A DNA stretch of 64,000 bases from Sphaerosporella brunnea (taxonomy: Eukaryota > Ascomycota > Pezizomycetes > Pezizales > Pyronemataceae): positions 159,618 through 223,617 of the forward strand of contig VXIS01000043.1 of assembly GCA_008704415.1 (NCBI GenBank), given 5' to 3'. The notes under the pieces were generated by a model. The model made no database searches. It was not told the origin of the DNA and was given only the letters and a program-made list of their open reading frames with translations. This document shows, one piece after another, positions 25,149 through 36,822 of the stretch (position 1 is its first letter; the number at the start of each line of letters is the position of its first letter). The position numbers and the translations under genes were made by a program.

Positions 25149-26604
25149 AGATCTTGGGTGATCTTAGGTCGCCTCTGCGACGATTTGGGTCGCTGGTGTT
25201 GGAGAAGGAGTGGCTGAGGGTTGATCATGAGGTTGCGGGGGGGGGGGGGAATTGTTGATACTTGTGCCGAGGGGGGTCGGCAACAAAGATTGCTGTCTGT
25301 CTTTGTACGCTTGCTGTATTGAACTATCTATCTAACATGTCCCGGTGAGTCGGTGACAGTTGGAGTCTCACCCGGCAAATAGGTTGCTTGTATCCTCAGG
25401 CCTTTTTCCAGCATAGGTTGGTTGACAACGTTTGAGAGAACATGCTGGGGTTCTTGGATTTAAGGTATCGTGAAGTTGCATTCTGCATTACGGCGTATTG
25501 GGGGGGGGGGGGGGAGGGGGCTTTGTATGTGAGAGCGGGCGGCGCCGGCGTCAGTTCACTGCCCTACAACCCTGGAAGATCCAGATGGAGCGCGCGTTTT
25601 GGTGCAGAAACTAGCGAGGAGGCGGTAAGTCGAATACCGGAGCAGTTAAGAGCGTTGAAGTCGCATTTGGAAGCTTCCAGGCAACGGCTCACACACACAC
25701 ACATACATGCACACACATACTCTCTCTCTGCCCTAGCGCTCCCATTCGTTTTGAAAAGCGGAAGCAAGGCGCTGTCCTACGCCATGCGCACCTCGTTGGG
25801 GCCAGGTTGAAGAAAAGCAGGTGTTGGTTGTTGGGAGTTGAGGAGGAGTTGGTGGAGTTCGGGGGGGGGGGGGGGGAGTTCCTTGGTCGCGCTTCGTGGT
25901 TTCAAGGTCCCCGACACCCACCCGCCTATAGCACTAAGATATTTGGCTTTTCTCGGGGTGAATTTTCTTTCGGGGGCCCGGTGCATTTGCCTACATGGTT
26001 CTGACAAGCCAGATCATAAAGGCGGTGGAGGCACCTCAACCTCGATCGCCGAAGGGCTGTCAAAAGGTACCATCAGGCAGAGACTATCTTTATGGCACTT
26101 GTGGAGCTTGGATTAAATGGTTTGCACACAGTAGAAAACCTTTGTTCCGCCATAAGAGGGGCTATAAACTGGAGCTCGCTTGAGTGTGGGCCGTTAGTTT
26201 GATTTTAGCATTTAATTCGGTGGTGGAAAAGTATCACGCATTTGAAAATTGTATTCCTTCGTGTGTAATAGCTTCTGGCTGTGAAGATCGCCACTGCAAA
26301 AATGTAACCACACCACCATTGAAACTACAGCAGCTCAGCGTTACAAACCAACTTCCCCCTGCCCCGATCGTGTCATCCATAAGCTAGAAGTAACCACCGG
26401 ATTAAGCAGGCCATAGCCGCATCCGCACTGTCCAGATAGCGATCGAGATGGCGATTTCATGGAGTTGCCAGTGGTTCCGTAGTACTACTACTAGTCGTCA
26501 TTTGTCGTGTAAGGAAGTTCCAGCACACGGAAGGTCCCCACTTAGTCACTCGGTCCCTCTCCCGCATCGGCCCAGGCTGAGCTGCGCGGTCCCAACACCT
26601 AGGC
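24661..26604. other. Intergenic with simple repeats
   Basis: Contains the 3' flank of GDH with T tracts, a CTG run (25115-25147), several G homopolymers (25239, 25501, 25861) and an AC/CT microsatellite (25689-25730). No gene seen. Confidence 0.5.
25115..25147. repeat. (CTG)n microsatellite
   Basis: About 11 tandem CTG units in non-coding sequence 3' of the GDH gene. Confidence 0.9.
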
Positions 26605-27330
26605 CTCAACAAGGTGATATGAAGCTGAGCTCTTCGGCATTGCTGCCGGGCTAGAGCTTGCTCTACGCAACCTGCTAAGTGACAAGGGGACCGTCCGCCT
26701 CTGTACCGACGCCCAGTCAGCTACGCCAGCGCCGGGACGGCAAGCCAAGCTCAGGGCAATGGCTACTCCCGAGGATAGGTCCCAGGAAACGAGATGGCGG
26801 ACGCTCTGGCTAAGGAAGCAGCATACGACGGCGGCCGCGCCCTACCACGCCACGATGCCAGAATGATAACCCTTGCTCACATGCCCAGACGTACCACGGA
26901 AGCCAGATCCTCTGAAAGGGAAGCCTGGGTGGAAAACCATTGCAAGCCCAAGGGCTACTTCCGCCACCGGAGAAGGCCCGATCCAACAGCCTACAATTCC
27001 AGAAAGGCCCTTGCAGCACGATTCTTCCAGTTCAGGCTTGGCAAGGCCCCGAAGGCCCCGGATATACCTGCACAAGACCGGACGCCCCGACGACAAGTGC
27101 TGGCTCTGTACGAAGAGGTCAGTCCGAACAAGGGAGCACCTGTTTAAGTTCTGCGTATGGTGGCGGAAAGAGAGCAAGCAGTGCTGTGGAAAGAAGTGGC
27201 ATCGGCCACTGAGGGGGAGCACAAGAGACGGAGGATGAATACCTGCATTAAGGCCCTGTTGTCCGATGGACGCTGTACGAAAGCGGTGACGGCTTTCCTG
27301 GGCAGAAAGTTGGACTGTGGCCATCTGAGG
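26605..27330 (+). mobile_element. Degenerate LINE (Tad1-like) ORF2 3' end
   Basis: Frameshifted pieces of an RNase H domain are visible: AELFGIAAGLELALRNLL, then VRLCTDAQSA and PGNEMADALAKEAA. A C-terminal zinc knuckle (CWLCTKRSVRTREHLFKFC) and a tail with RMNTCIKALLSDGRCTKAVT follow. This order is characteristic of the 3' end of fungal Tad-clade non-LTR retrotransposons. The reverse transcriptase is absent, several frame changes occur, and the element is dead. Confidence 0.75.
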
Positions 27331-27400
27331 CCTAAACTGCTTCTTGATCCTGTTTCTTCTTTCATATGTTCGGTCACGAATCTCTGGTTTTATTGTAACT

Positions 27401-28006
27401 TTTATACAGACTTGGAGGCGTTGAAACACGGAGGATAAAGTATTTCCAGATAAACTACCATTCGAGGGCGGCTAGCTAGAAAAGATGAGAACGAGCTTCG
27501 TTGGCTCCGTGTTTTTCCATTCACCTACATTCTAGTAGATATTCACTAATTTAACAGCCTGACAGATAGCCTAAAAGCACTACTTAGCGACAACTCATAC
27601 TTATTCAGATCATAGCATAACAGCACAAATCAGCGACAACTCAAATACTTATTCAGATCATAGCACAAAAGCACAAATCAGCGACAACTGAATACTTATT
27701 CCGATAAAATGCCTTTCATCCTTGGAAAAAAGCACGCCTGGCAGGGCCCCACTTCAACAAGATGGACCTGTGAAGATTGCGGCTGGCACATCAACGAGAA
27801 CAAGAACGACGACCCAGCGGAGAAGTGGGTCTGTGCGGTCTGTGGCGCTCACTTTTAGTGGGTTGCGGGACGAATTTTTTGTGGGCTTGGGCTGAGTACA
27901 TAGTCCTTTTATTTTCAATAATTACTTTTTTTTATAGCGCCTTTAAAAGAATTTCCTGGTGCCTTTTCTTGAGTTAGATGGTTTACCTATGATTTTATTG
28001 TTTAAA
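27401..28006 (+). repeat. Copy 2 of the zinc-ribbon-peptide repeat
   Basis: An inverted counterpart of 11726-12322, lying directly between the LINE remnant and the Mutator-like element. It keeps three direct repeats of about 47 nt (27585-27705) in front of the ORF, against two in copy 1. A short inverted pair (AAACACGGAG near 27424, CTCCGTGTTT near 27505) marks its 5' part. Confidence 0.8.
27709..27858 (+). CDS. 49-aa CxxC/CxxC zinc-ribbon-like peptide, copy 2
   Basis: The protein sequence is identical to copy 1 at 11868-12017 (Cys21, 24, 42, 45; TCEDCGWHINEN and WVCAVCGAHF). The three nucleotide differences are at third positions of Phe, Leu and Asp codons. The ATG follows AT-rich direct repeats containing AGCGACAACT. 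The ORF is too short for most gene finders, so it may be unannotated elsewhere. No family assigned. Confidence 0.65.
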   Translation: MPFILGKKHAWQGPTSTRWTCEDCGWHINENKNDDPAEKWVCAVCGAHF

Positions 28007-29063
28007 CGGCAAACCTCTATTACGCCATCGTTTTTGAAACTATACTCTAACCTGCCATCGAGGTCCCCTTTCCTCCAAAATGCCATCGGTCGAAAAAAAA
28101 AGTAAAAAAAAAATGAAATGAAACGAAAATGCCCCTAACACTGACGCTACCTCCACTCCCCCCCCCCCAAAAAAAAAATGCAGCCCACAAAAGTAGTTTT
28201 AGATTTTGCATTGTCTATAGAACTATGCCCTGCAAAGTCTGCCACATCATGCGTGGCCTCCGACTAAAGGTACCTGCACAATCTCTTTGCAGGTGCGGCA
28301 AAGCAGCGGTTGGAACTCTGTGGATGATGCATAGCATCGTTTGGTTGAACGGGGCAGTGATTCTGCAGGCTCAGCAACTACGTTCAGTGGCACGGGTCAT
28401 ACCGTTGATTTTGCGGCAGCTACCTGTACGTGCGGCCACTCCCAGATCAACAAAATTCCGCGTAGACATGCAGTTGCCTTGATACGCAAACTTGGCAAAC
28501 ATCCGCATGATTGCATGCCCGATTTTTTCCTCATGACCACCTACCCTGATACGTACTGGGCGAGCCTGCGTCCCGTGGACTGCACAGAGCTGCCGTCAAG
28601 CGTAGACTGCTTGCAACCAAGCCTCAGGAAACCTCGAGGACGTCCCAAGGAACGCAGGTTGCGTAAAGCTGAACGGCAATGCCGCACTCGTAGCTGAAGC
28701 AGCTGAGGTGCCTGACAATACTCCGCAACGCTGTGCACAGTGCGGAGGTATTGCTCCGACAGTGAACTAAACAGTTGCCCTTTATGCAATGCGAGCGGGC
28801 TTGTTGCCGCTGCCGGGTCCATTGGCCAGTCGAGGGGTGGTAGGTGGTGTGTTGATGGGCGGTGCCCGTTGCCCGTTGCCCGTTGCTTTGCCCGCTCCTT
28901 TGTTGGTTTGGGGAAAGCGTCAGTGTTGGGGACAGTGTCATTTCTTTTTATTTTTTTAATCTACTTTTTTTTTTTTCGGCCGATTGCATTTTGGAGGAAA
29001 GGGGAACCTCGATGGCAGGTTGGAGTATAGTTTCAAAAACGATGGCATAATAGAGGTTTGCCG
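28007..29063 (+). mobile_element. Mutator-like element (MULE), internally deleted
   Basis: Inverted ends of about 95 bp start CGGCAAACCTCTATTAYGCC and are about 94% alike. The interior keeps a transposase C-terminus: VDFAAATCTCGHSQINKIPR (a SWIM-type zinc finger in which the last Cys before HAVA is now Arg), then PHDCMPDFFLMTTYPDTYWA, and a GRPKERRLRK motif. A CxxC-containing tail follows. The catalytic DDE region is missing and frames are broken, so it is non-autonomous. No 9-bp target duplication was evident. Confidence 0.82.
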
Positions 29064-30669
29064 GCCGTATCTATAAAGGCAATAAGTCTTATAGGTCACA
29101 ATCACCGGTCGAAGGCGTGGTCTGCAGCCACCAGTGACGTGCCGGTGATATCGATTGGCTGGCGAAGGAATGAGGTTGAGCGACCATAGGCGCCAGCAGC
29201 CGCTGCGTGTGGGGGGAACATGTAGATACCTGATTCCGATCGATTACCTTTTTCAACTTCGGCTCCCCTTTCGAGCGAAAATTTGGCTTCTACGTTTTCA
29301 ATGTTCCACGATCGCAGCTGTGGGTAGGAAGACGGACGTTCATTTATGCATAATGAGCGATGATCTGCGGCCTCAGGGATTCATTCTTCTAGTCAAAGGG
29401 TAGTAGCGTCTAGCACATGGACACCGACCTGATGGGAAAACATCCACTCTGCATTCTGCAGCCGGCATCAAAAACTGCCTGTGTCCTTTACAGGCAACTA
29501 AACTCTGTAACTAATGAGAGCGAGAAGCAAAGTATGAATTCTACTCTCTCTCCCTGGACACAGATCTTATGGAGAGCAAACCCTCATGGGACGAGTCTCG
29601 ACGAGAACATGCAAATCTAGAAACCTCCTTACTGAGTGAACACCCCCCATCACCAGCACAAAGCAACACATGAACCACCATGTTAGCATCCTACAAATCG
29701 CAGCTAGCCAGCTACGACACAAAACCCCACATAATCCACCAGCGCCGGCGCGAAACCCCGCCGAATCGGTCTAACCAGCCTTTGAAACAAAGTCGACCAT
29801 AAGGCTTAATTCACTATGCATCCAATCATATGATATTGTTTCCATTGTGAACCTCCCAAGAGACCACCTAGAAAAGATATGGAAGTGCATCAAGGACGTC
29901 CCCTGGAAAAAAAAATTTGCCCATCCTGCTGGAAATGACCGGTTTTCCGCGCGACCTCTTCCAGAGGTGATAACTACTTGCTATCCTATTTTTCAACCGG
30001 ACAGTTCCCGCCGCACCGTGTACACACCGTCTACGCACACAAAACGTGCCTCAGCAACTCACAAGGGGGAGCGTTCCTTTGCCATTGCTATTGCTAAAAC
30101 CCGTCGGATGCACTTGGATATGTTTCTTGTTAGACTGACTGCGTTGGTAATTTTTGTCTGTTCTTGTACTTTTTTTTTTTTTGCGATTATCTCCCGTCGG
30201 CCTTCCTTCCAAACTCCACGGGCAAGCTCATACTATGTTGCTATCTGATATGGCAAATTTACCACGGTAGGAGCCACCTTTTTTTTTTTTTTTTTGGTCT
30301 TCAGTTTTATGTGTATTCACCTGCTTATGAGGGAGCAGCTGGATAAACTTGATTTTCCTTACGCGTATCTTGGGGTAGCACTTGTGGAGCTCCCCAATTG
30401 TGCTCTCACTCACAGTAATGCCGTAATGTAGATTTCGGAGACACACACGCAATTAATTCACAATATGTCACTCGGATAACCTTAGCTATACCGGCGGCAA
30501 CCTTGCAAAGTTGTCTTTCATTTCAATCGAATGGCAAGGACCCGATGTGTGTGTGGGTGGGTGAAATCTCAAGTTGCGAGTTGTCACTGGAAAGACGACC
30601 CTTTATCGTGGACCGAATTCAGACTCAGAGTAGCCAATCTGCCGACTAACATTCCGGAGCTTACATATC
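29064..30669. other. Intergenic, no gene seen
   Basis: A 133-codon frame at 29847-30248 has no motifs and includes a homopolymer-coded Phe run, so it is not called. T tracts lie at about 30171 and 30281. Confidence 0.4.
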
Positions 30670-31927
30670 CTATGCAGTACTGTACAGTGGATTCCACCTC
30701 TCCTCTCCTCTCCTCTCCGCTCCGAGCAATTGCGCCCACTTCTCAGAGGTTCCAACCATGCCCTGAATGATCTTCAGGTCCTGCCTGGGAGTAGCGCAAT
30801 TCCACCACATCTCCTCGAGGTTCGAAAACATAGTGCGATAATAAAACCCGACCAACGCTAAAGCTCGGGGTTTCTTCAGCCTCAGCAACTCCATAAAGCC
30901 ATCCGAGACGATATTTGGCCAAATGAAGGCTGTGGCGGTGCGGAAATCCCAATCGCGAGTCCAATGCCACGTCTCCCGCAGTTTCTGCACCGCATCCGCA
31001 TACACTGCTGCTTCCTCGCTGTCGGGCTCCGTGAGGTACAGGTAATCGATATCGTCTGGCAGTTGAGCAACGGGGCCCGGGGGTGCTGGCGCGCAAATAT
31101 GCTTTATCGGTAGTACTGGTGCGAAGAAACTGGCTTGCAGGCTCTCCCGGTACTCGTCGAATATGATCCTGGCGCCGCGGGATATCGGCATCCAGAGGAG
31201 CGCGCCGGGTACGTCGGGACTGCGCAGGCTCTGGTCGGCAAAGACGTACACCCCGAGCAGGCAGTTGGTAACGAAAACCGCAGCCGCGAATTCAGGCCCC
31301 ATCTTGCTGCCGAGGGGAAGCGCTCGCCGGAGTGCGGCCGATGCTTGCTGGTAGTGGCCCGCCGCTACGAGTTGGTACCGTGATGCTTCGGAGGGGTTAA
31401 GAAACGACATGTGCAGTGCAGACACGGCGAAGATGGCGTCGAGAACCGGTGCGTGGCTGAACGCCAGGCGCGGGACTTCATTGCGCCAGACGGCTTGTTC
31501 GGGGGTGTGGGAAAAGGATGTGGTGCATGTAGATGTGGAATAATGGTGGAGGAGGGATAGATGGAGTAGATCCAGATCCTTCGGGAATGCACTTCCCACT
31601 GCGGTTGTGAGGATCCGAGAATTGGACGATTGTTGCATGGCTTCCATCAAGTGGCACAGATTAGCTCCCGCCGGAGAGGGAGTTCGGGCCGAGGCCAGGG
31701 TACGCCTTGCAGTTGGCTTTCCGTGATACCCACACAGCAACGACCGCTGGTTGCAATTTTTGCACGCGGGTTGTCCTTCGTCACACTGGAGGTGCGGAAT
31801 CAGTGATTAACTTGTTGTCTCTGGATTTGGTCATTGGCTATGTATCTACCTTTATGTGACGCGCACGACATGGCGTGCATCCGGAACGCACCTTCTTGTG
31901 TGGGCGTAGTGGTCCACGGGGTGCCAT
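30670..31927 (-). CDS. Zn(II)2Cys6 transcription factor, sterol-uptake-control (Upc2) type
   Basis: Exon 1 is 31850-31927 and exon 2 is 30670-31785, giving 397 aa. The 64-nt intron (GTAGAT to CAG) splits the binuclear cluster. The joined sequence has Cys17, 20, 27, 34, 37 and 44 in the order CX2CX6CX6CX2CX6C, followed by YHGKP. Downstream is the LHLSLLHHYSTSTCTTSF block, then EVPRLAFSHAPVLDAIFAVS and ALHMSFLNP, typical of the Upc2/C6 regulatory domain family. The protein should be a nuclear DNA-binding regulator; target genes are not evident from the neighbours. Start chosen because the ATG lies 16 codons before the first cluster Cys, with no alternative upstream. Confidence 0.88.
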
Positions 31928-32913
31928 AAGTTTACACAGAGGTCGGGAACAGGCTGAATCTGGAGGAGAATGAGAGGGAGGAAAGCGAGAAAGCGCAATG
32001 GGAAGTCGGACAACGAGGAAAGGGGATCAGTGTGGGATAACGAGCGTCAAGCAGAAAGCAGGGGGCCTAATATTGCAAATGCTCAGCAGCGGGACGCGCG
32101 TATATGTAGATAATAAAAGTAAGTAGTGGTGAGGGCACGAGGCCTTGGAGCCGTTTACATAGCTGTTCCAGTCTAGATCTACAAACGCTCCTGGTAGTGG
32201 AACGTGGTGTAAGGTTGTGAGCGATCCGACTGCGCCACCCACTTGCATGGATTTCAGCAGTACATATATGATGGCAAGCCATACCTGGCACAGACTGCGC
32301 TTCATGTTCATCCATTGGGAAGAATCGTAAGAATGGCAACTAGGTCAGGCAAATACCTGCCGAAAACCGATACTAGAGGCGTAGTTAGTGGAGGAGCATC
32401 TAGTTTTGATGCTATTGGCAGTAACAGCAAACAAATATTGCATCCTCAAACCCAGCCTCAAATGTCTCTTCGTTCACAGTGGAAAGCAGTGTTCTCGAGA
32501 GCCAGCCCAAAGAGTGCCCCGCGCCACTCTCCTCCGCCACCTTCTCAGAAATTTGGGGTTTCCCTTCCCTCACTCCCATACCATGAGGTCACACTCTTGC
32601 CCACCAATGAGAGCTTTGTTGACCCCCAGAGCTCCGTCGTAAAGTGACAGCACCCATCCAGCCTAAAATGCTTTGAGCATTGCCCTACGCTGTAAACCTC
32701 GCTGCAGAACCTCCCTATTTGCCCCCCTGATTATCGATACTTTGGTATTTGACCTCACAATTACAACATCTTCACATGTGTTGTGTTAGAAGAAACCATT
32801 GCACCCACTAACAATCTCCATAGAAAACCGGCTTCAATTCTCTATTCGATTCGACCCAGCCGAGTCGCGGGCCGACCCAGTAACTCCCGAGCCACAAAAA
32901 CCCCCCAACACAG
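31928..32913. other. Intergenic, possible hAT-like MITE end
   Basis: A CAGTGTTCTCGAGAGCCAGC end at about 32487 resembles the hAT-like MITE terminus at 38552. The right end is not clear. No gene seen. Confidence 0.4.
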
Positions 32914-33017
32914 TACCGTATTATCTCGGATAACAGAGACCCCCCTATTTTGACTAGCCTACTTCAAAGCGCGCTAGCCTCGTCTAAACCAGGGTCTCTT
33001 TTATCCGAGATAATATG
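32914..33017. mobile_element. Small MITE, about 104 bp
   Basis: Inverted ends TACCGTATTATCTCGGATAA / TTATCCGAGATAATATG, extending through AGAGACCC on each side, make nearly the whole element a hairpin. Non-coding. The right terminus is slightly degraded. Confidence 0.75.
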
Positions 33018-33366
33018 CAACACCTCTCTCTCAGTCAATGCGAGCGGTAAATACCTAAGAGATAGTGATCCCCCAAGTTCAAGACACTCCGAAGCCGAGT
33101 GTCTGTTCACGAGGACATCCGGCTAGAACAGGTGATTCTATATATATTGGGTATCGTTTGTGTAGGTTCGTTTGGTCGATGGTTTGCTTGGCCTACTGTA
33201 GGTTTGTGCCACGAGTGATAATCAGTGATCCTGAAGCTCAATCCCCCTCAAGTGCTGAATACAGCAGCATGACACTACTTAAATATGCGGAAAGAGATTA
33301 CATAAGGAGGGTGTTGGGCCAATGAACCCTTCATTATATAATAATTTAGCGTGATGTAGGTGTAAG
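33018..33366. other. Intergenic, no gene seen
   Basis: Short spacer between two MITEs. Confidence 0.4.
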
Positions 33367-33735
33367 TACCGTATTATACCGGTAATAACGCAATTGCACA
33401 GACGCCGAAGTATACTGACACGTACCGTTCAGCGGGCAGTGAAGCTGTGTGAGAGGCGGTCGGAAGCGACGTGCTTGGACATTGCTCGACCGGTGGTGGT
33501 CAGTAAAACCTTAAACAGAGCGGGGAGATGGAGACCGCGGCGACACTCGCTCTTCCCCGTCTCCACCTTGTCTCCAGCGCCTTCGCCACATTGACGTCTT
33601 TGACTTTTCACGTCGCGTCTTCGCACTCCAGCTCGCGTCGAAACACTTCCCATCCAGCTTCACTGCCCGCTGAACGGTACGTGTCAGTATACTTCGGCGT
33701 CTGTGCAATTGCGTTATTACCGGGATCATACGGTA
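33367..33735. mobile_element. MITE with about 80-bp terminal inverted repeats
   Basis: A 369-bp element. Both ends begin TACCGTAT and continue CCGGTAATAACGCAATTGCA through a near-perfect inverted repeat to GTGAAGCTG. TA at both edges. It ends 109 bp downstream of the chorismate synthase stop codon. The element at 38079 shares the CCGGTAATAACGC subterminal block. Confidence 0.88.
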
Positions 33736-33844
33736 TTGGGAGCTTTTAGCACTGCGGGGCGTAAAATTAAGCTACCGGGTTCTGTTGGTTTTCACTCGCA
33801 AAATCAGATTTATCCCAAAACACCCATCTAAATCCAACAAACTT

Positions 33845-35187
33845 TTACTCATCACCGAAAACAACACCCTGACCCTTCTTCTCGGCCTCCTCCGTGCGTT
33901 CGCTTCCATCCATAACCTCCTTGGTCTTGAGCCCCATAGGCTGGGCGACGCGGGGCAAAGCACTTCTGGCAGCCTCCCTGCTCTGCTGAAGACACAGCGC
34001 ATCCATGATGACCAGTGCAGCCATGGCCTCAACGATAGGCACAGCTCTGGGGACAACGCAAGGGTCGTGTCTTCCCTTCGCCTCGAGGGTTCCGGGCTGG
34101 CCATTATACTTGGTAGTATCCTGTGCAACACCGATGGTAGCTGGGCTCTTGAACGCGACCTTGAAGTATATGTTCTGGCCGTTCGAGATGCCGCCCTGGA
34201 TGCCGCCGGAGTAATTGGTGGCGGTGGCCAGGGAGGTGGGGTCAGTGGGGTGGGGTATGAACTTGTCGTTGTGGATGGAGCCAGGGATTTCGGTTCCGAG
34301 GAAGCCGGAGCCGATTTCGAAGCCCTTGGTGGCGGGGATGGACATCATTGCGTGCGCCAGTTTCGCCTCCAGTTTGTCGAAGCACGGCTCTCCCAGGCCC
34401 ACGGGGACGTTGCGGATCACGCAGGTCACCGTGCCGCCGATGCTGTCCTTCTTGTCGCGGTACTCGGCGATCAGCTGGCCCATCTTCTCGTTGTACTCGG
34501 CGTCGGGACACCGCACAGGGAGGAAGGAGTCGACTTTTTCCCGGGTTAAGTTGGAGAGGAACTCCATATACTCGGGGCTGTCGGGCTGCTGCGTCAGAGG
34601 AAGGTGGATCGGCCCCACGCTGGAGACGAAGGCAGTGAAGCTGGTATTGTGCGTCATGCGAAGGTACTTCTCCGCGATGCCAGCAGCGGCGACACGGCCT
34701 GTCTAAGTCAGCGTGCGGCTCCTGCGCGCAAGCAAACCGACGCACCAATAGTCTCTCTCGCAGAGCTCCGTCCGCCTCCAGAGCTAGCCTTGATGCCGTA
34801 CTTCTGCAAGTAGGTAAAGTCCGCATGACTCGGCCGGGGGTAGAGGTCCATCTCGGAGTAGTCGTGCGGCCGCTGGTCCTCGTTCAGAACCATCATCGCA
34901 ACCGGTGTGCCCAGGGTGTATCCGAATTCGGTTCCGGAGTGGATCTGGACGCGGTCCTTCTCATTGCGCGGCGTGGTGAGTGCGCTCTGGCCGGGACGGC
35001 GGCGCGAGAGCTGCGGCTGGATGTCTTCTTCGGTCAAGGGCAGGCCGGGGGGGACACCATCGACGATGCAGCCGACGGAGCGGCAGTGGGACTCGCCGTA
35101 GCTGTGAGGAAGTCAACAAAAGGCCCAACTGAGGGAGGGGAGGGCAGCGAACGTGGTGACGCGGAAGGAGGAGCCAAAGGTCGACAT
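33845..35187 (-). CDS. ARO2: Chorismate synthase
   Basis: Exons 35153-35187, 34746-35101 and 33845-34698 give 414 aa. The first intron (donor GTTCGC) restores [15 protein letters not shown], and the second (GTGCGT to CAG) restores [20 protein letters not shown]. The enzyme converts EPSP to chorismate with reduced FMN, the last shikimate-pathway step, in the cytosol. Signature blocks seen are [73 protein letters not shown] and [15 protein letters not shown]. The length fits fungal enzymes, which are usually bifunctional with their own flavin reductase activity. It diverges from the lipoate ligase gene across 374 bp. Confidence 0.96.
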
Positions 35188-35561
35188 TTGGTGGATGGAG
35201 TGGAGATGGTGGAGGCGGTGGGATGGATGGAGGTGGTGAGAGCTGGCTGGTGAGTCGAGTAGGAACAGTCCGGCGGGGGAGGCGATTTCTTTATTTTGCC
35301 CACGTTTTTGGGCTTGTGCAACCATCTTCGCCTTTTTCTCGCCCGCAAAGTGAAGCGGTGAGCACCGTCAACATCCATATCGTCCGACACGGATCTCTGT
35401 TCCGCGCAATTGATTCTATCGACCGGCCCGGAAATATCCCAAAGGCCATTCACTCCGTTCGTTCTTCATTCATTCCATTCGCCTGCAGCTCCCCAGAAAC
35501 AAACCCTAACCTCAGCAGCTCACCCTGCAGCCAACCCCACCGCCATACTCCATTGCCAAAA
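35188..35561. promoter_or_regulatory. Divergent promoter region of ARO2 and lipoate ligase
   Basis: 374 bp between the two start codons. It is pyrimidine-rich on the lipoate-ligase sense strand toward the ATG at 35562. No TATA box is obvious. Co-regulation is only inferred from layout. Confidence 0.45.
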
Positions 35562-36602
35562 ATGTCTCCCTCTCGAGGCCTGCGGCGCACAACCCATTCC
35601 TTCGCCTCTCTGCTCTCCTCGCATAAGCCAACGCAAATCTACCTCTCGCTCTCTAACTCTCCGCACCTGAACCTAAGCCTCGAGCACCACCTCTTCCAGA
35701 CACTCCCGGCGACCACAAGAACCCTCCTCCTCTACATCAACACGCCCTCGCTAATCCTCGGCCGCAACCAAAATCCATGGCTTGAAACCCACCACCCGCT
35801 TCTCCTGCGCTCTCCGCAAATTCAACTGCTCCGTCGCCGCTCCGGTGGCGGCACGGTCTTCCACGATGAAGGGAACGTGAACTACTCCGTGACCGTTCCT
35901 ACGGGCGAATTCAACCGAGATACGCACGCACTGTTGATCGCGCGGGCATTAAGGAAACTAGGCGTGCATGGCGCGGCGGTAAATAAGCGCCACGACATCG
36001 TGGTGCTGCCCACTCCGGCTGCAGAGGAGAAAGTAGACGACCCGCCCGGCAGCCGCAAGGTCAGCGGGAGCGCGTACAAGCTGACACGGCTGCGGAGCTA
36101 CCACCACGGGACTATGCTGCTTTCCACCAACCTCGACCGGGTTCGCAAGCTGTTGAGAAGTCCGTCAAAGAACTTGATTGAAGCCCGGGGTGTGGCCAGT
36201 GTGCCGAGCCCGGTTACGAACATCGGCGTTGATACTGGAGATTTCATTGCCGCTGCGGTGGAGGAGTTTATGCAGCTTTATGGGGATGCGGGGGTCGCCG
36301 AGGTCGAGGAAGAGGAGGTGCAGGAGATCGAGAATGTTCGGAAGGGAATCGAGGAGCTGAGGAGTATGGAGTGGGTATATGGACAGACACCGAGGTTTTC
36401 TATCGCACTGCTTGGTGCAGAAGTGGTCGCAGATAAGGGAGTTGTTCGGGAGGTTGTCGGCGTGGATGGGGACGGGCTGGTTGGAAGGAGGTTTGGAGGG
36501 GAGGTGGTGGAGAGGGTTCTGGTCAGGAGTGGGATGGGTGAGGAGGAGGCTAGAAAGTGGGCGGGAGACATGGTCGGGGGGAGAGAGTGGGGAATGGAGT
36601 AG
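35562..36602 (+). CDS. AIM22: Lipoate-protein ligase / lipoyltransferase
   Basis: A single exon of 346 aa. The ATG at 35562 is preferred over upstream in-frame codons because family-like sequence starts just after it. An N-terminal stretch rich in Arg, Ser and Thr (SRGLRRTTHSFASLLSSH) looks like a mitochondrial targeting peptide. Core motifs are SLILGRNQNPWLE, LLRRRSGGGTVFHDEGNVNY (about residues 90-108), and KVSGSAYKLTRLRSYHHGTM with LLSTNLDRV (about residues 166-195). These are the lipoate-binding and adenylate-binding motifs of the LplA/AIM22 family. The product should attach lipoate to E2 and H proteins in mitochondria. The C-terminal accessory domain is present (FSIALLGAEV). Confidence 0.9.
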   Translation: MSPSRGLRRTTHSFASLLSSHKPTQIYLSLSNSPHLNLSLEHHLFQTLPATTRTLLLYINTPSLILGRNQNPWLETHHPLLLRSPQIQLLRRRSGGGTVFHDEGNVNYSVTVPTGEFNRDTHALLIARALRKLGVHGAAVNKRHDIVVLPTPAAEEKVDDPPGSRKVSGSAYKLTRLRSYHHGTMLLSTNLDRVRKLLRSPSKNLIEARGVASVPSPVTNIGVDTGDFIAAAVEEFMQLYGDAGVAEVEEEEVQEIENVRKGIEELRSMEWVYGQTPRFSIALLGAEVVADKGVVREVVGVDGDGLVGRRFGGEVVERVLVRSGMGEEEARKWAGDMVGGREWGME

Positions 36603-36822
36603 AGACACCCTGATAGACCTTTCTAGCAATAACTTTTTTACTGCTCTACATCACCCCGAGTGCACAGAGGCATGTTACTTTCCTTAATTAGAACCCGTTT
36701 CAGATAACAACTTCGAGAAAGTGCTCTAATTACCTGTACCCATTACTCACTTAATTGCACACATTCAGGTACCAAAACCGCCACTAAATGTTCTACCCAC
36801 CAAGCACCATTAACCCATACTC

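Noticed and set aside
26834..27147. Possible Arg/Lys-rich host gene
   Set aside because: RNase H and zinc-knuckle pieces identify it as a LINE 3' end in several frames.
33785..34549. 254-codon plus-strand frame across ARO2
   Set aside because: Antisense shadow of chorismate synthase exon 3.
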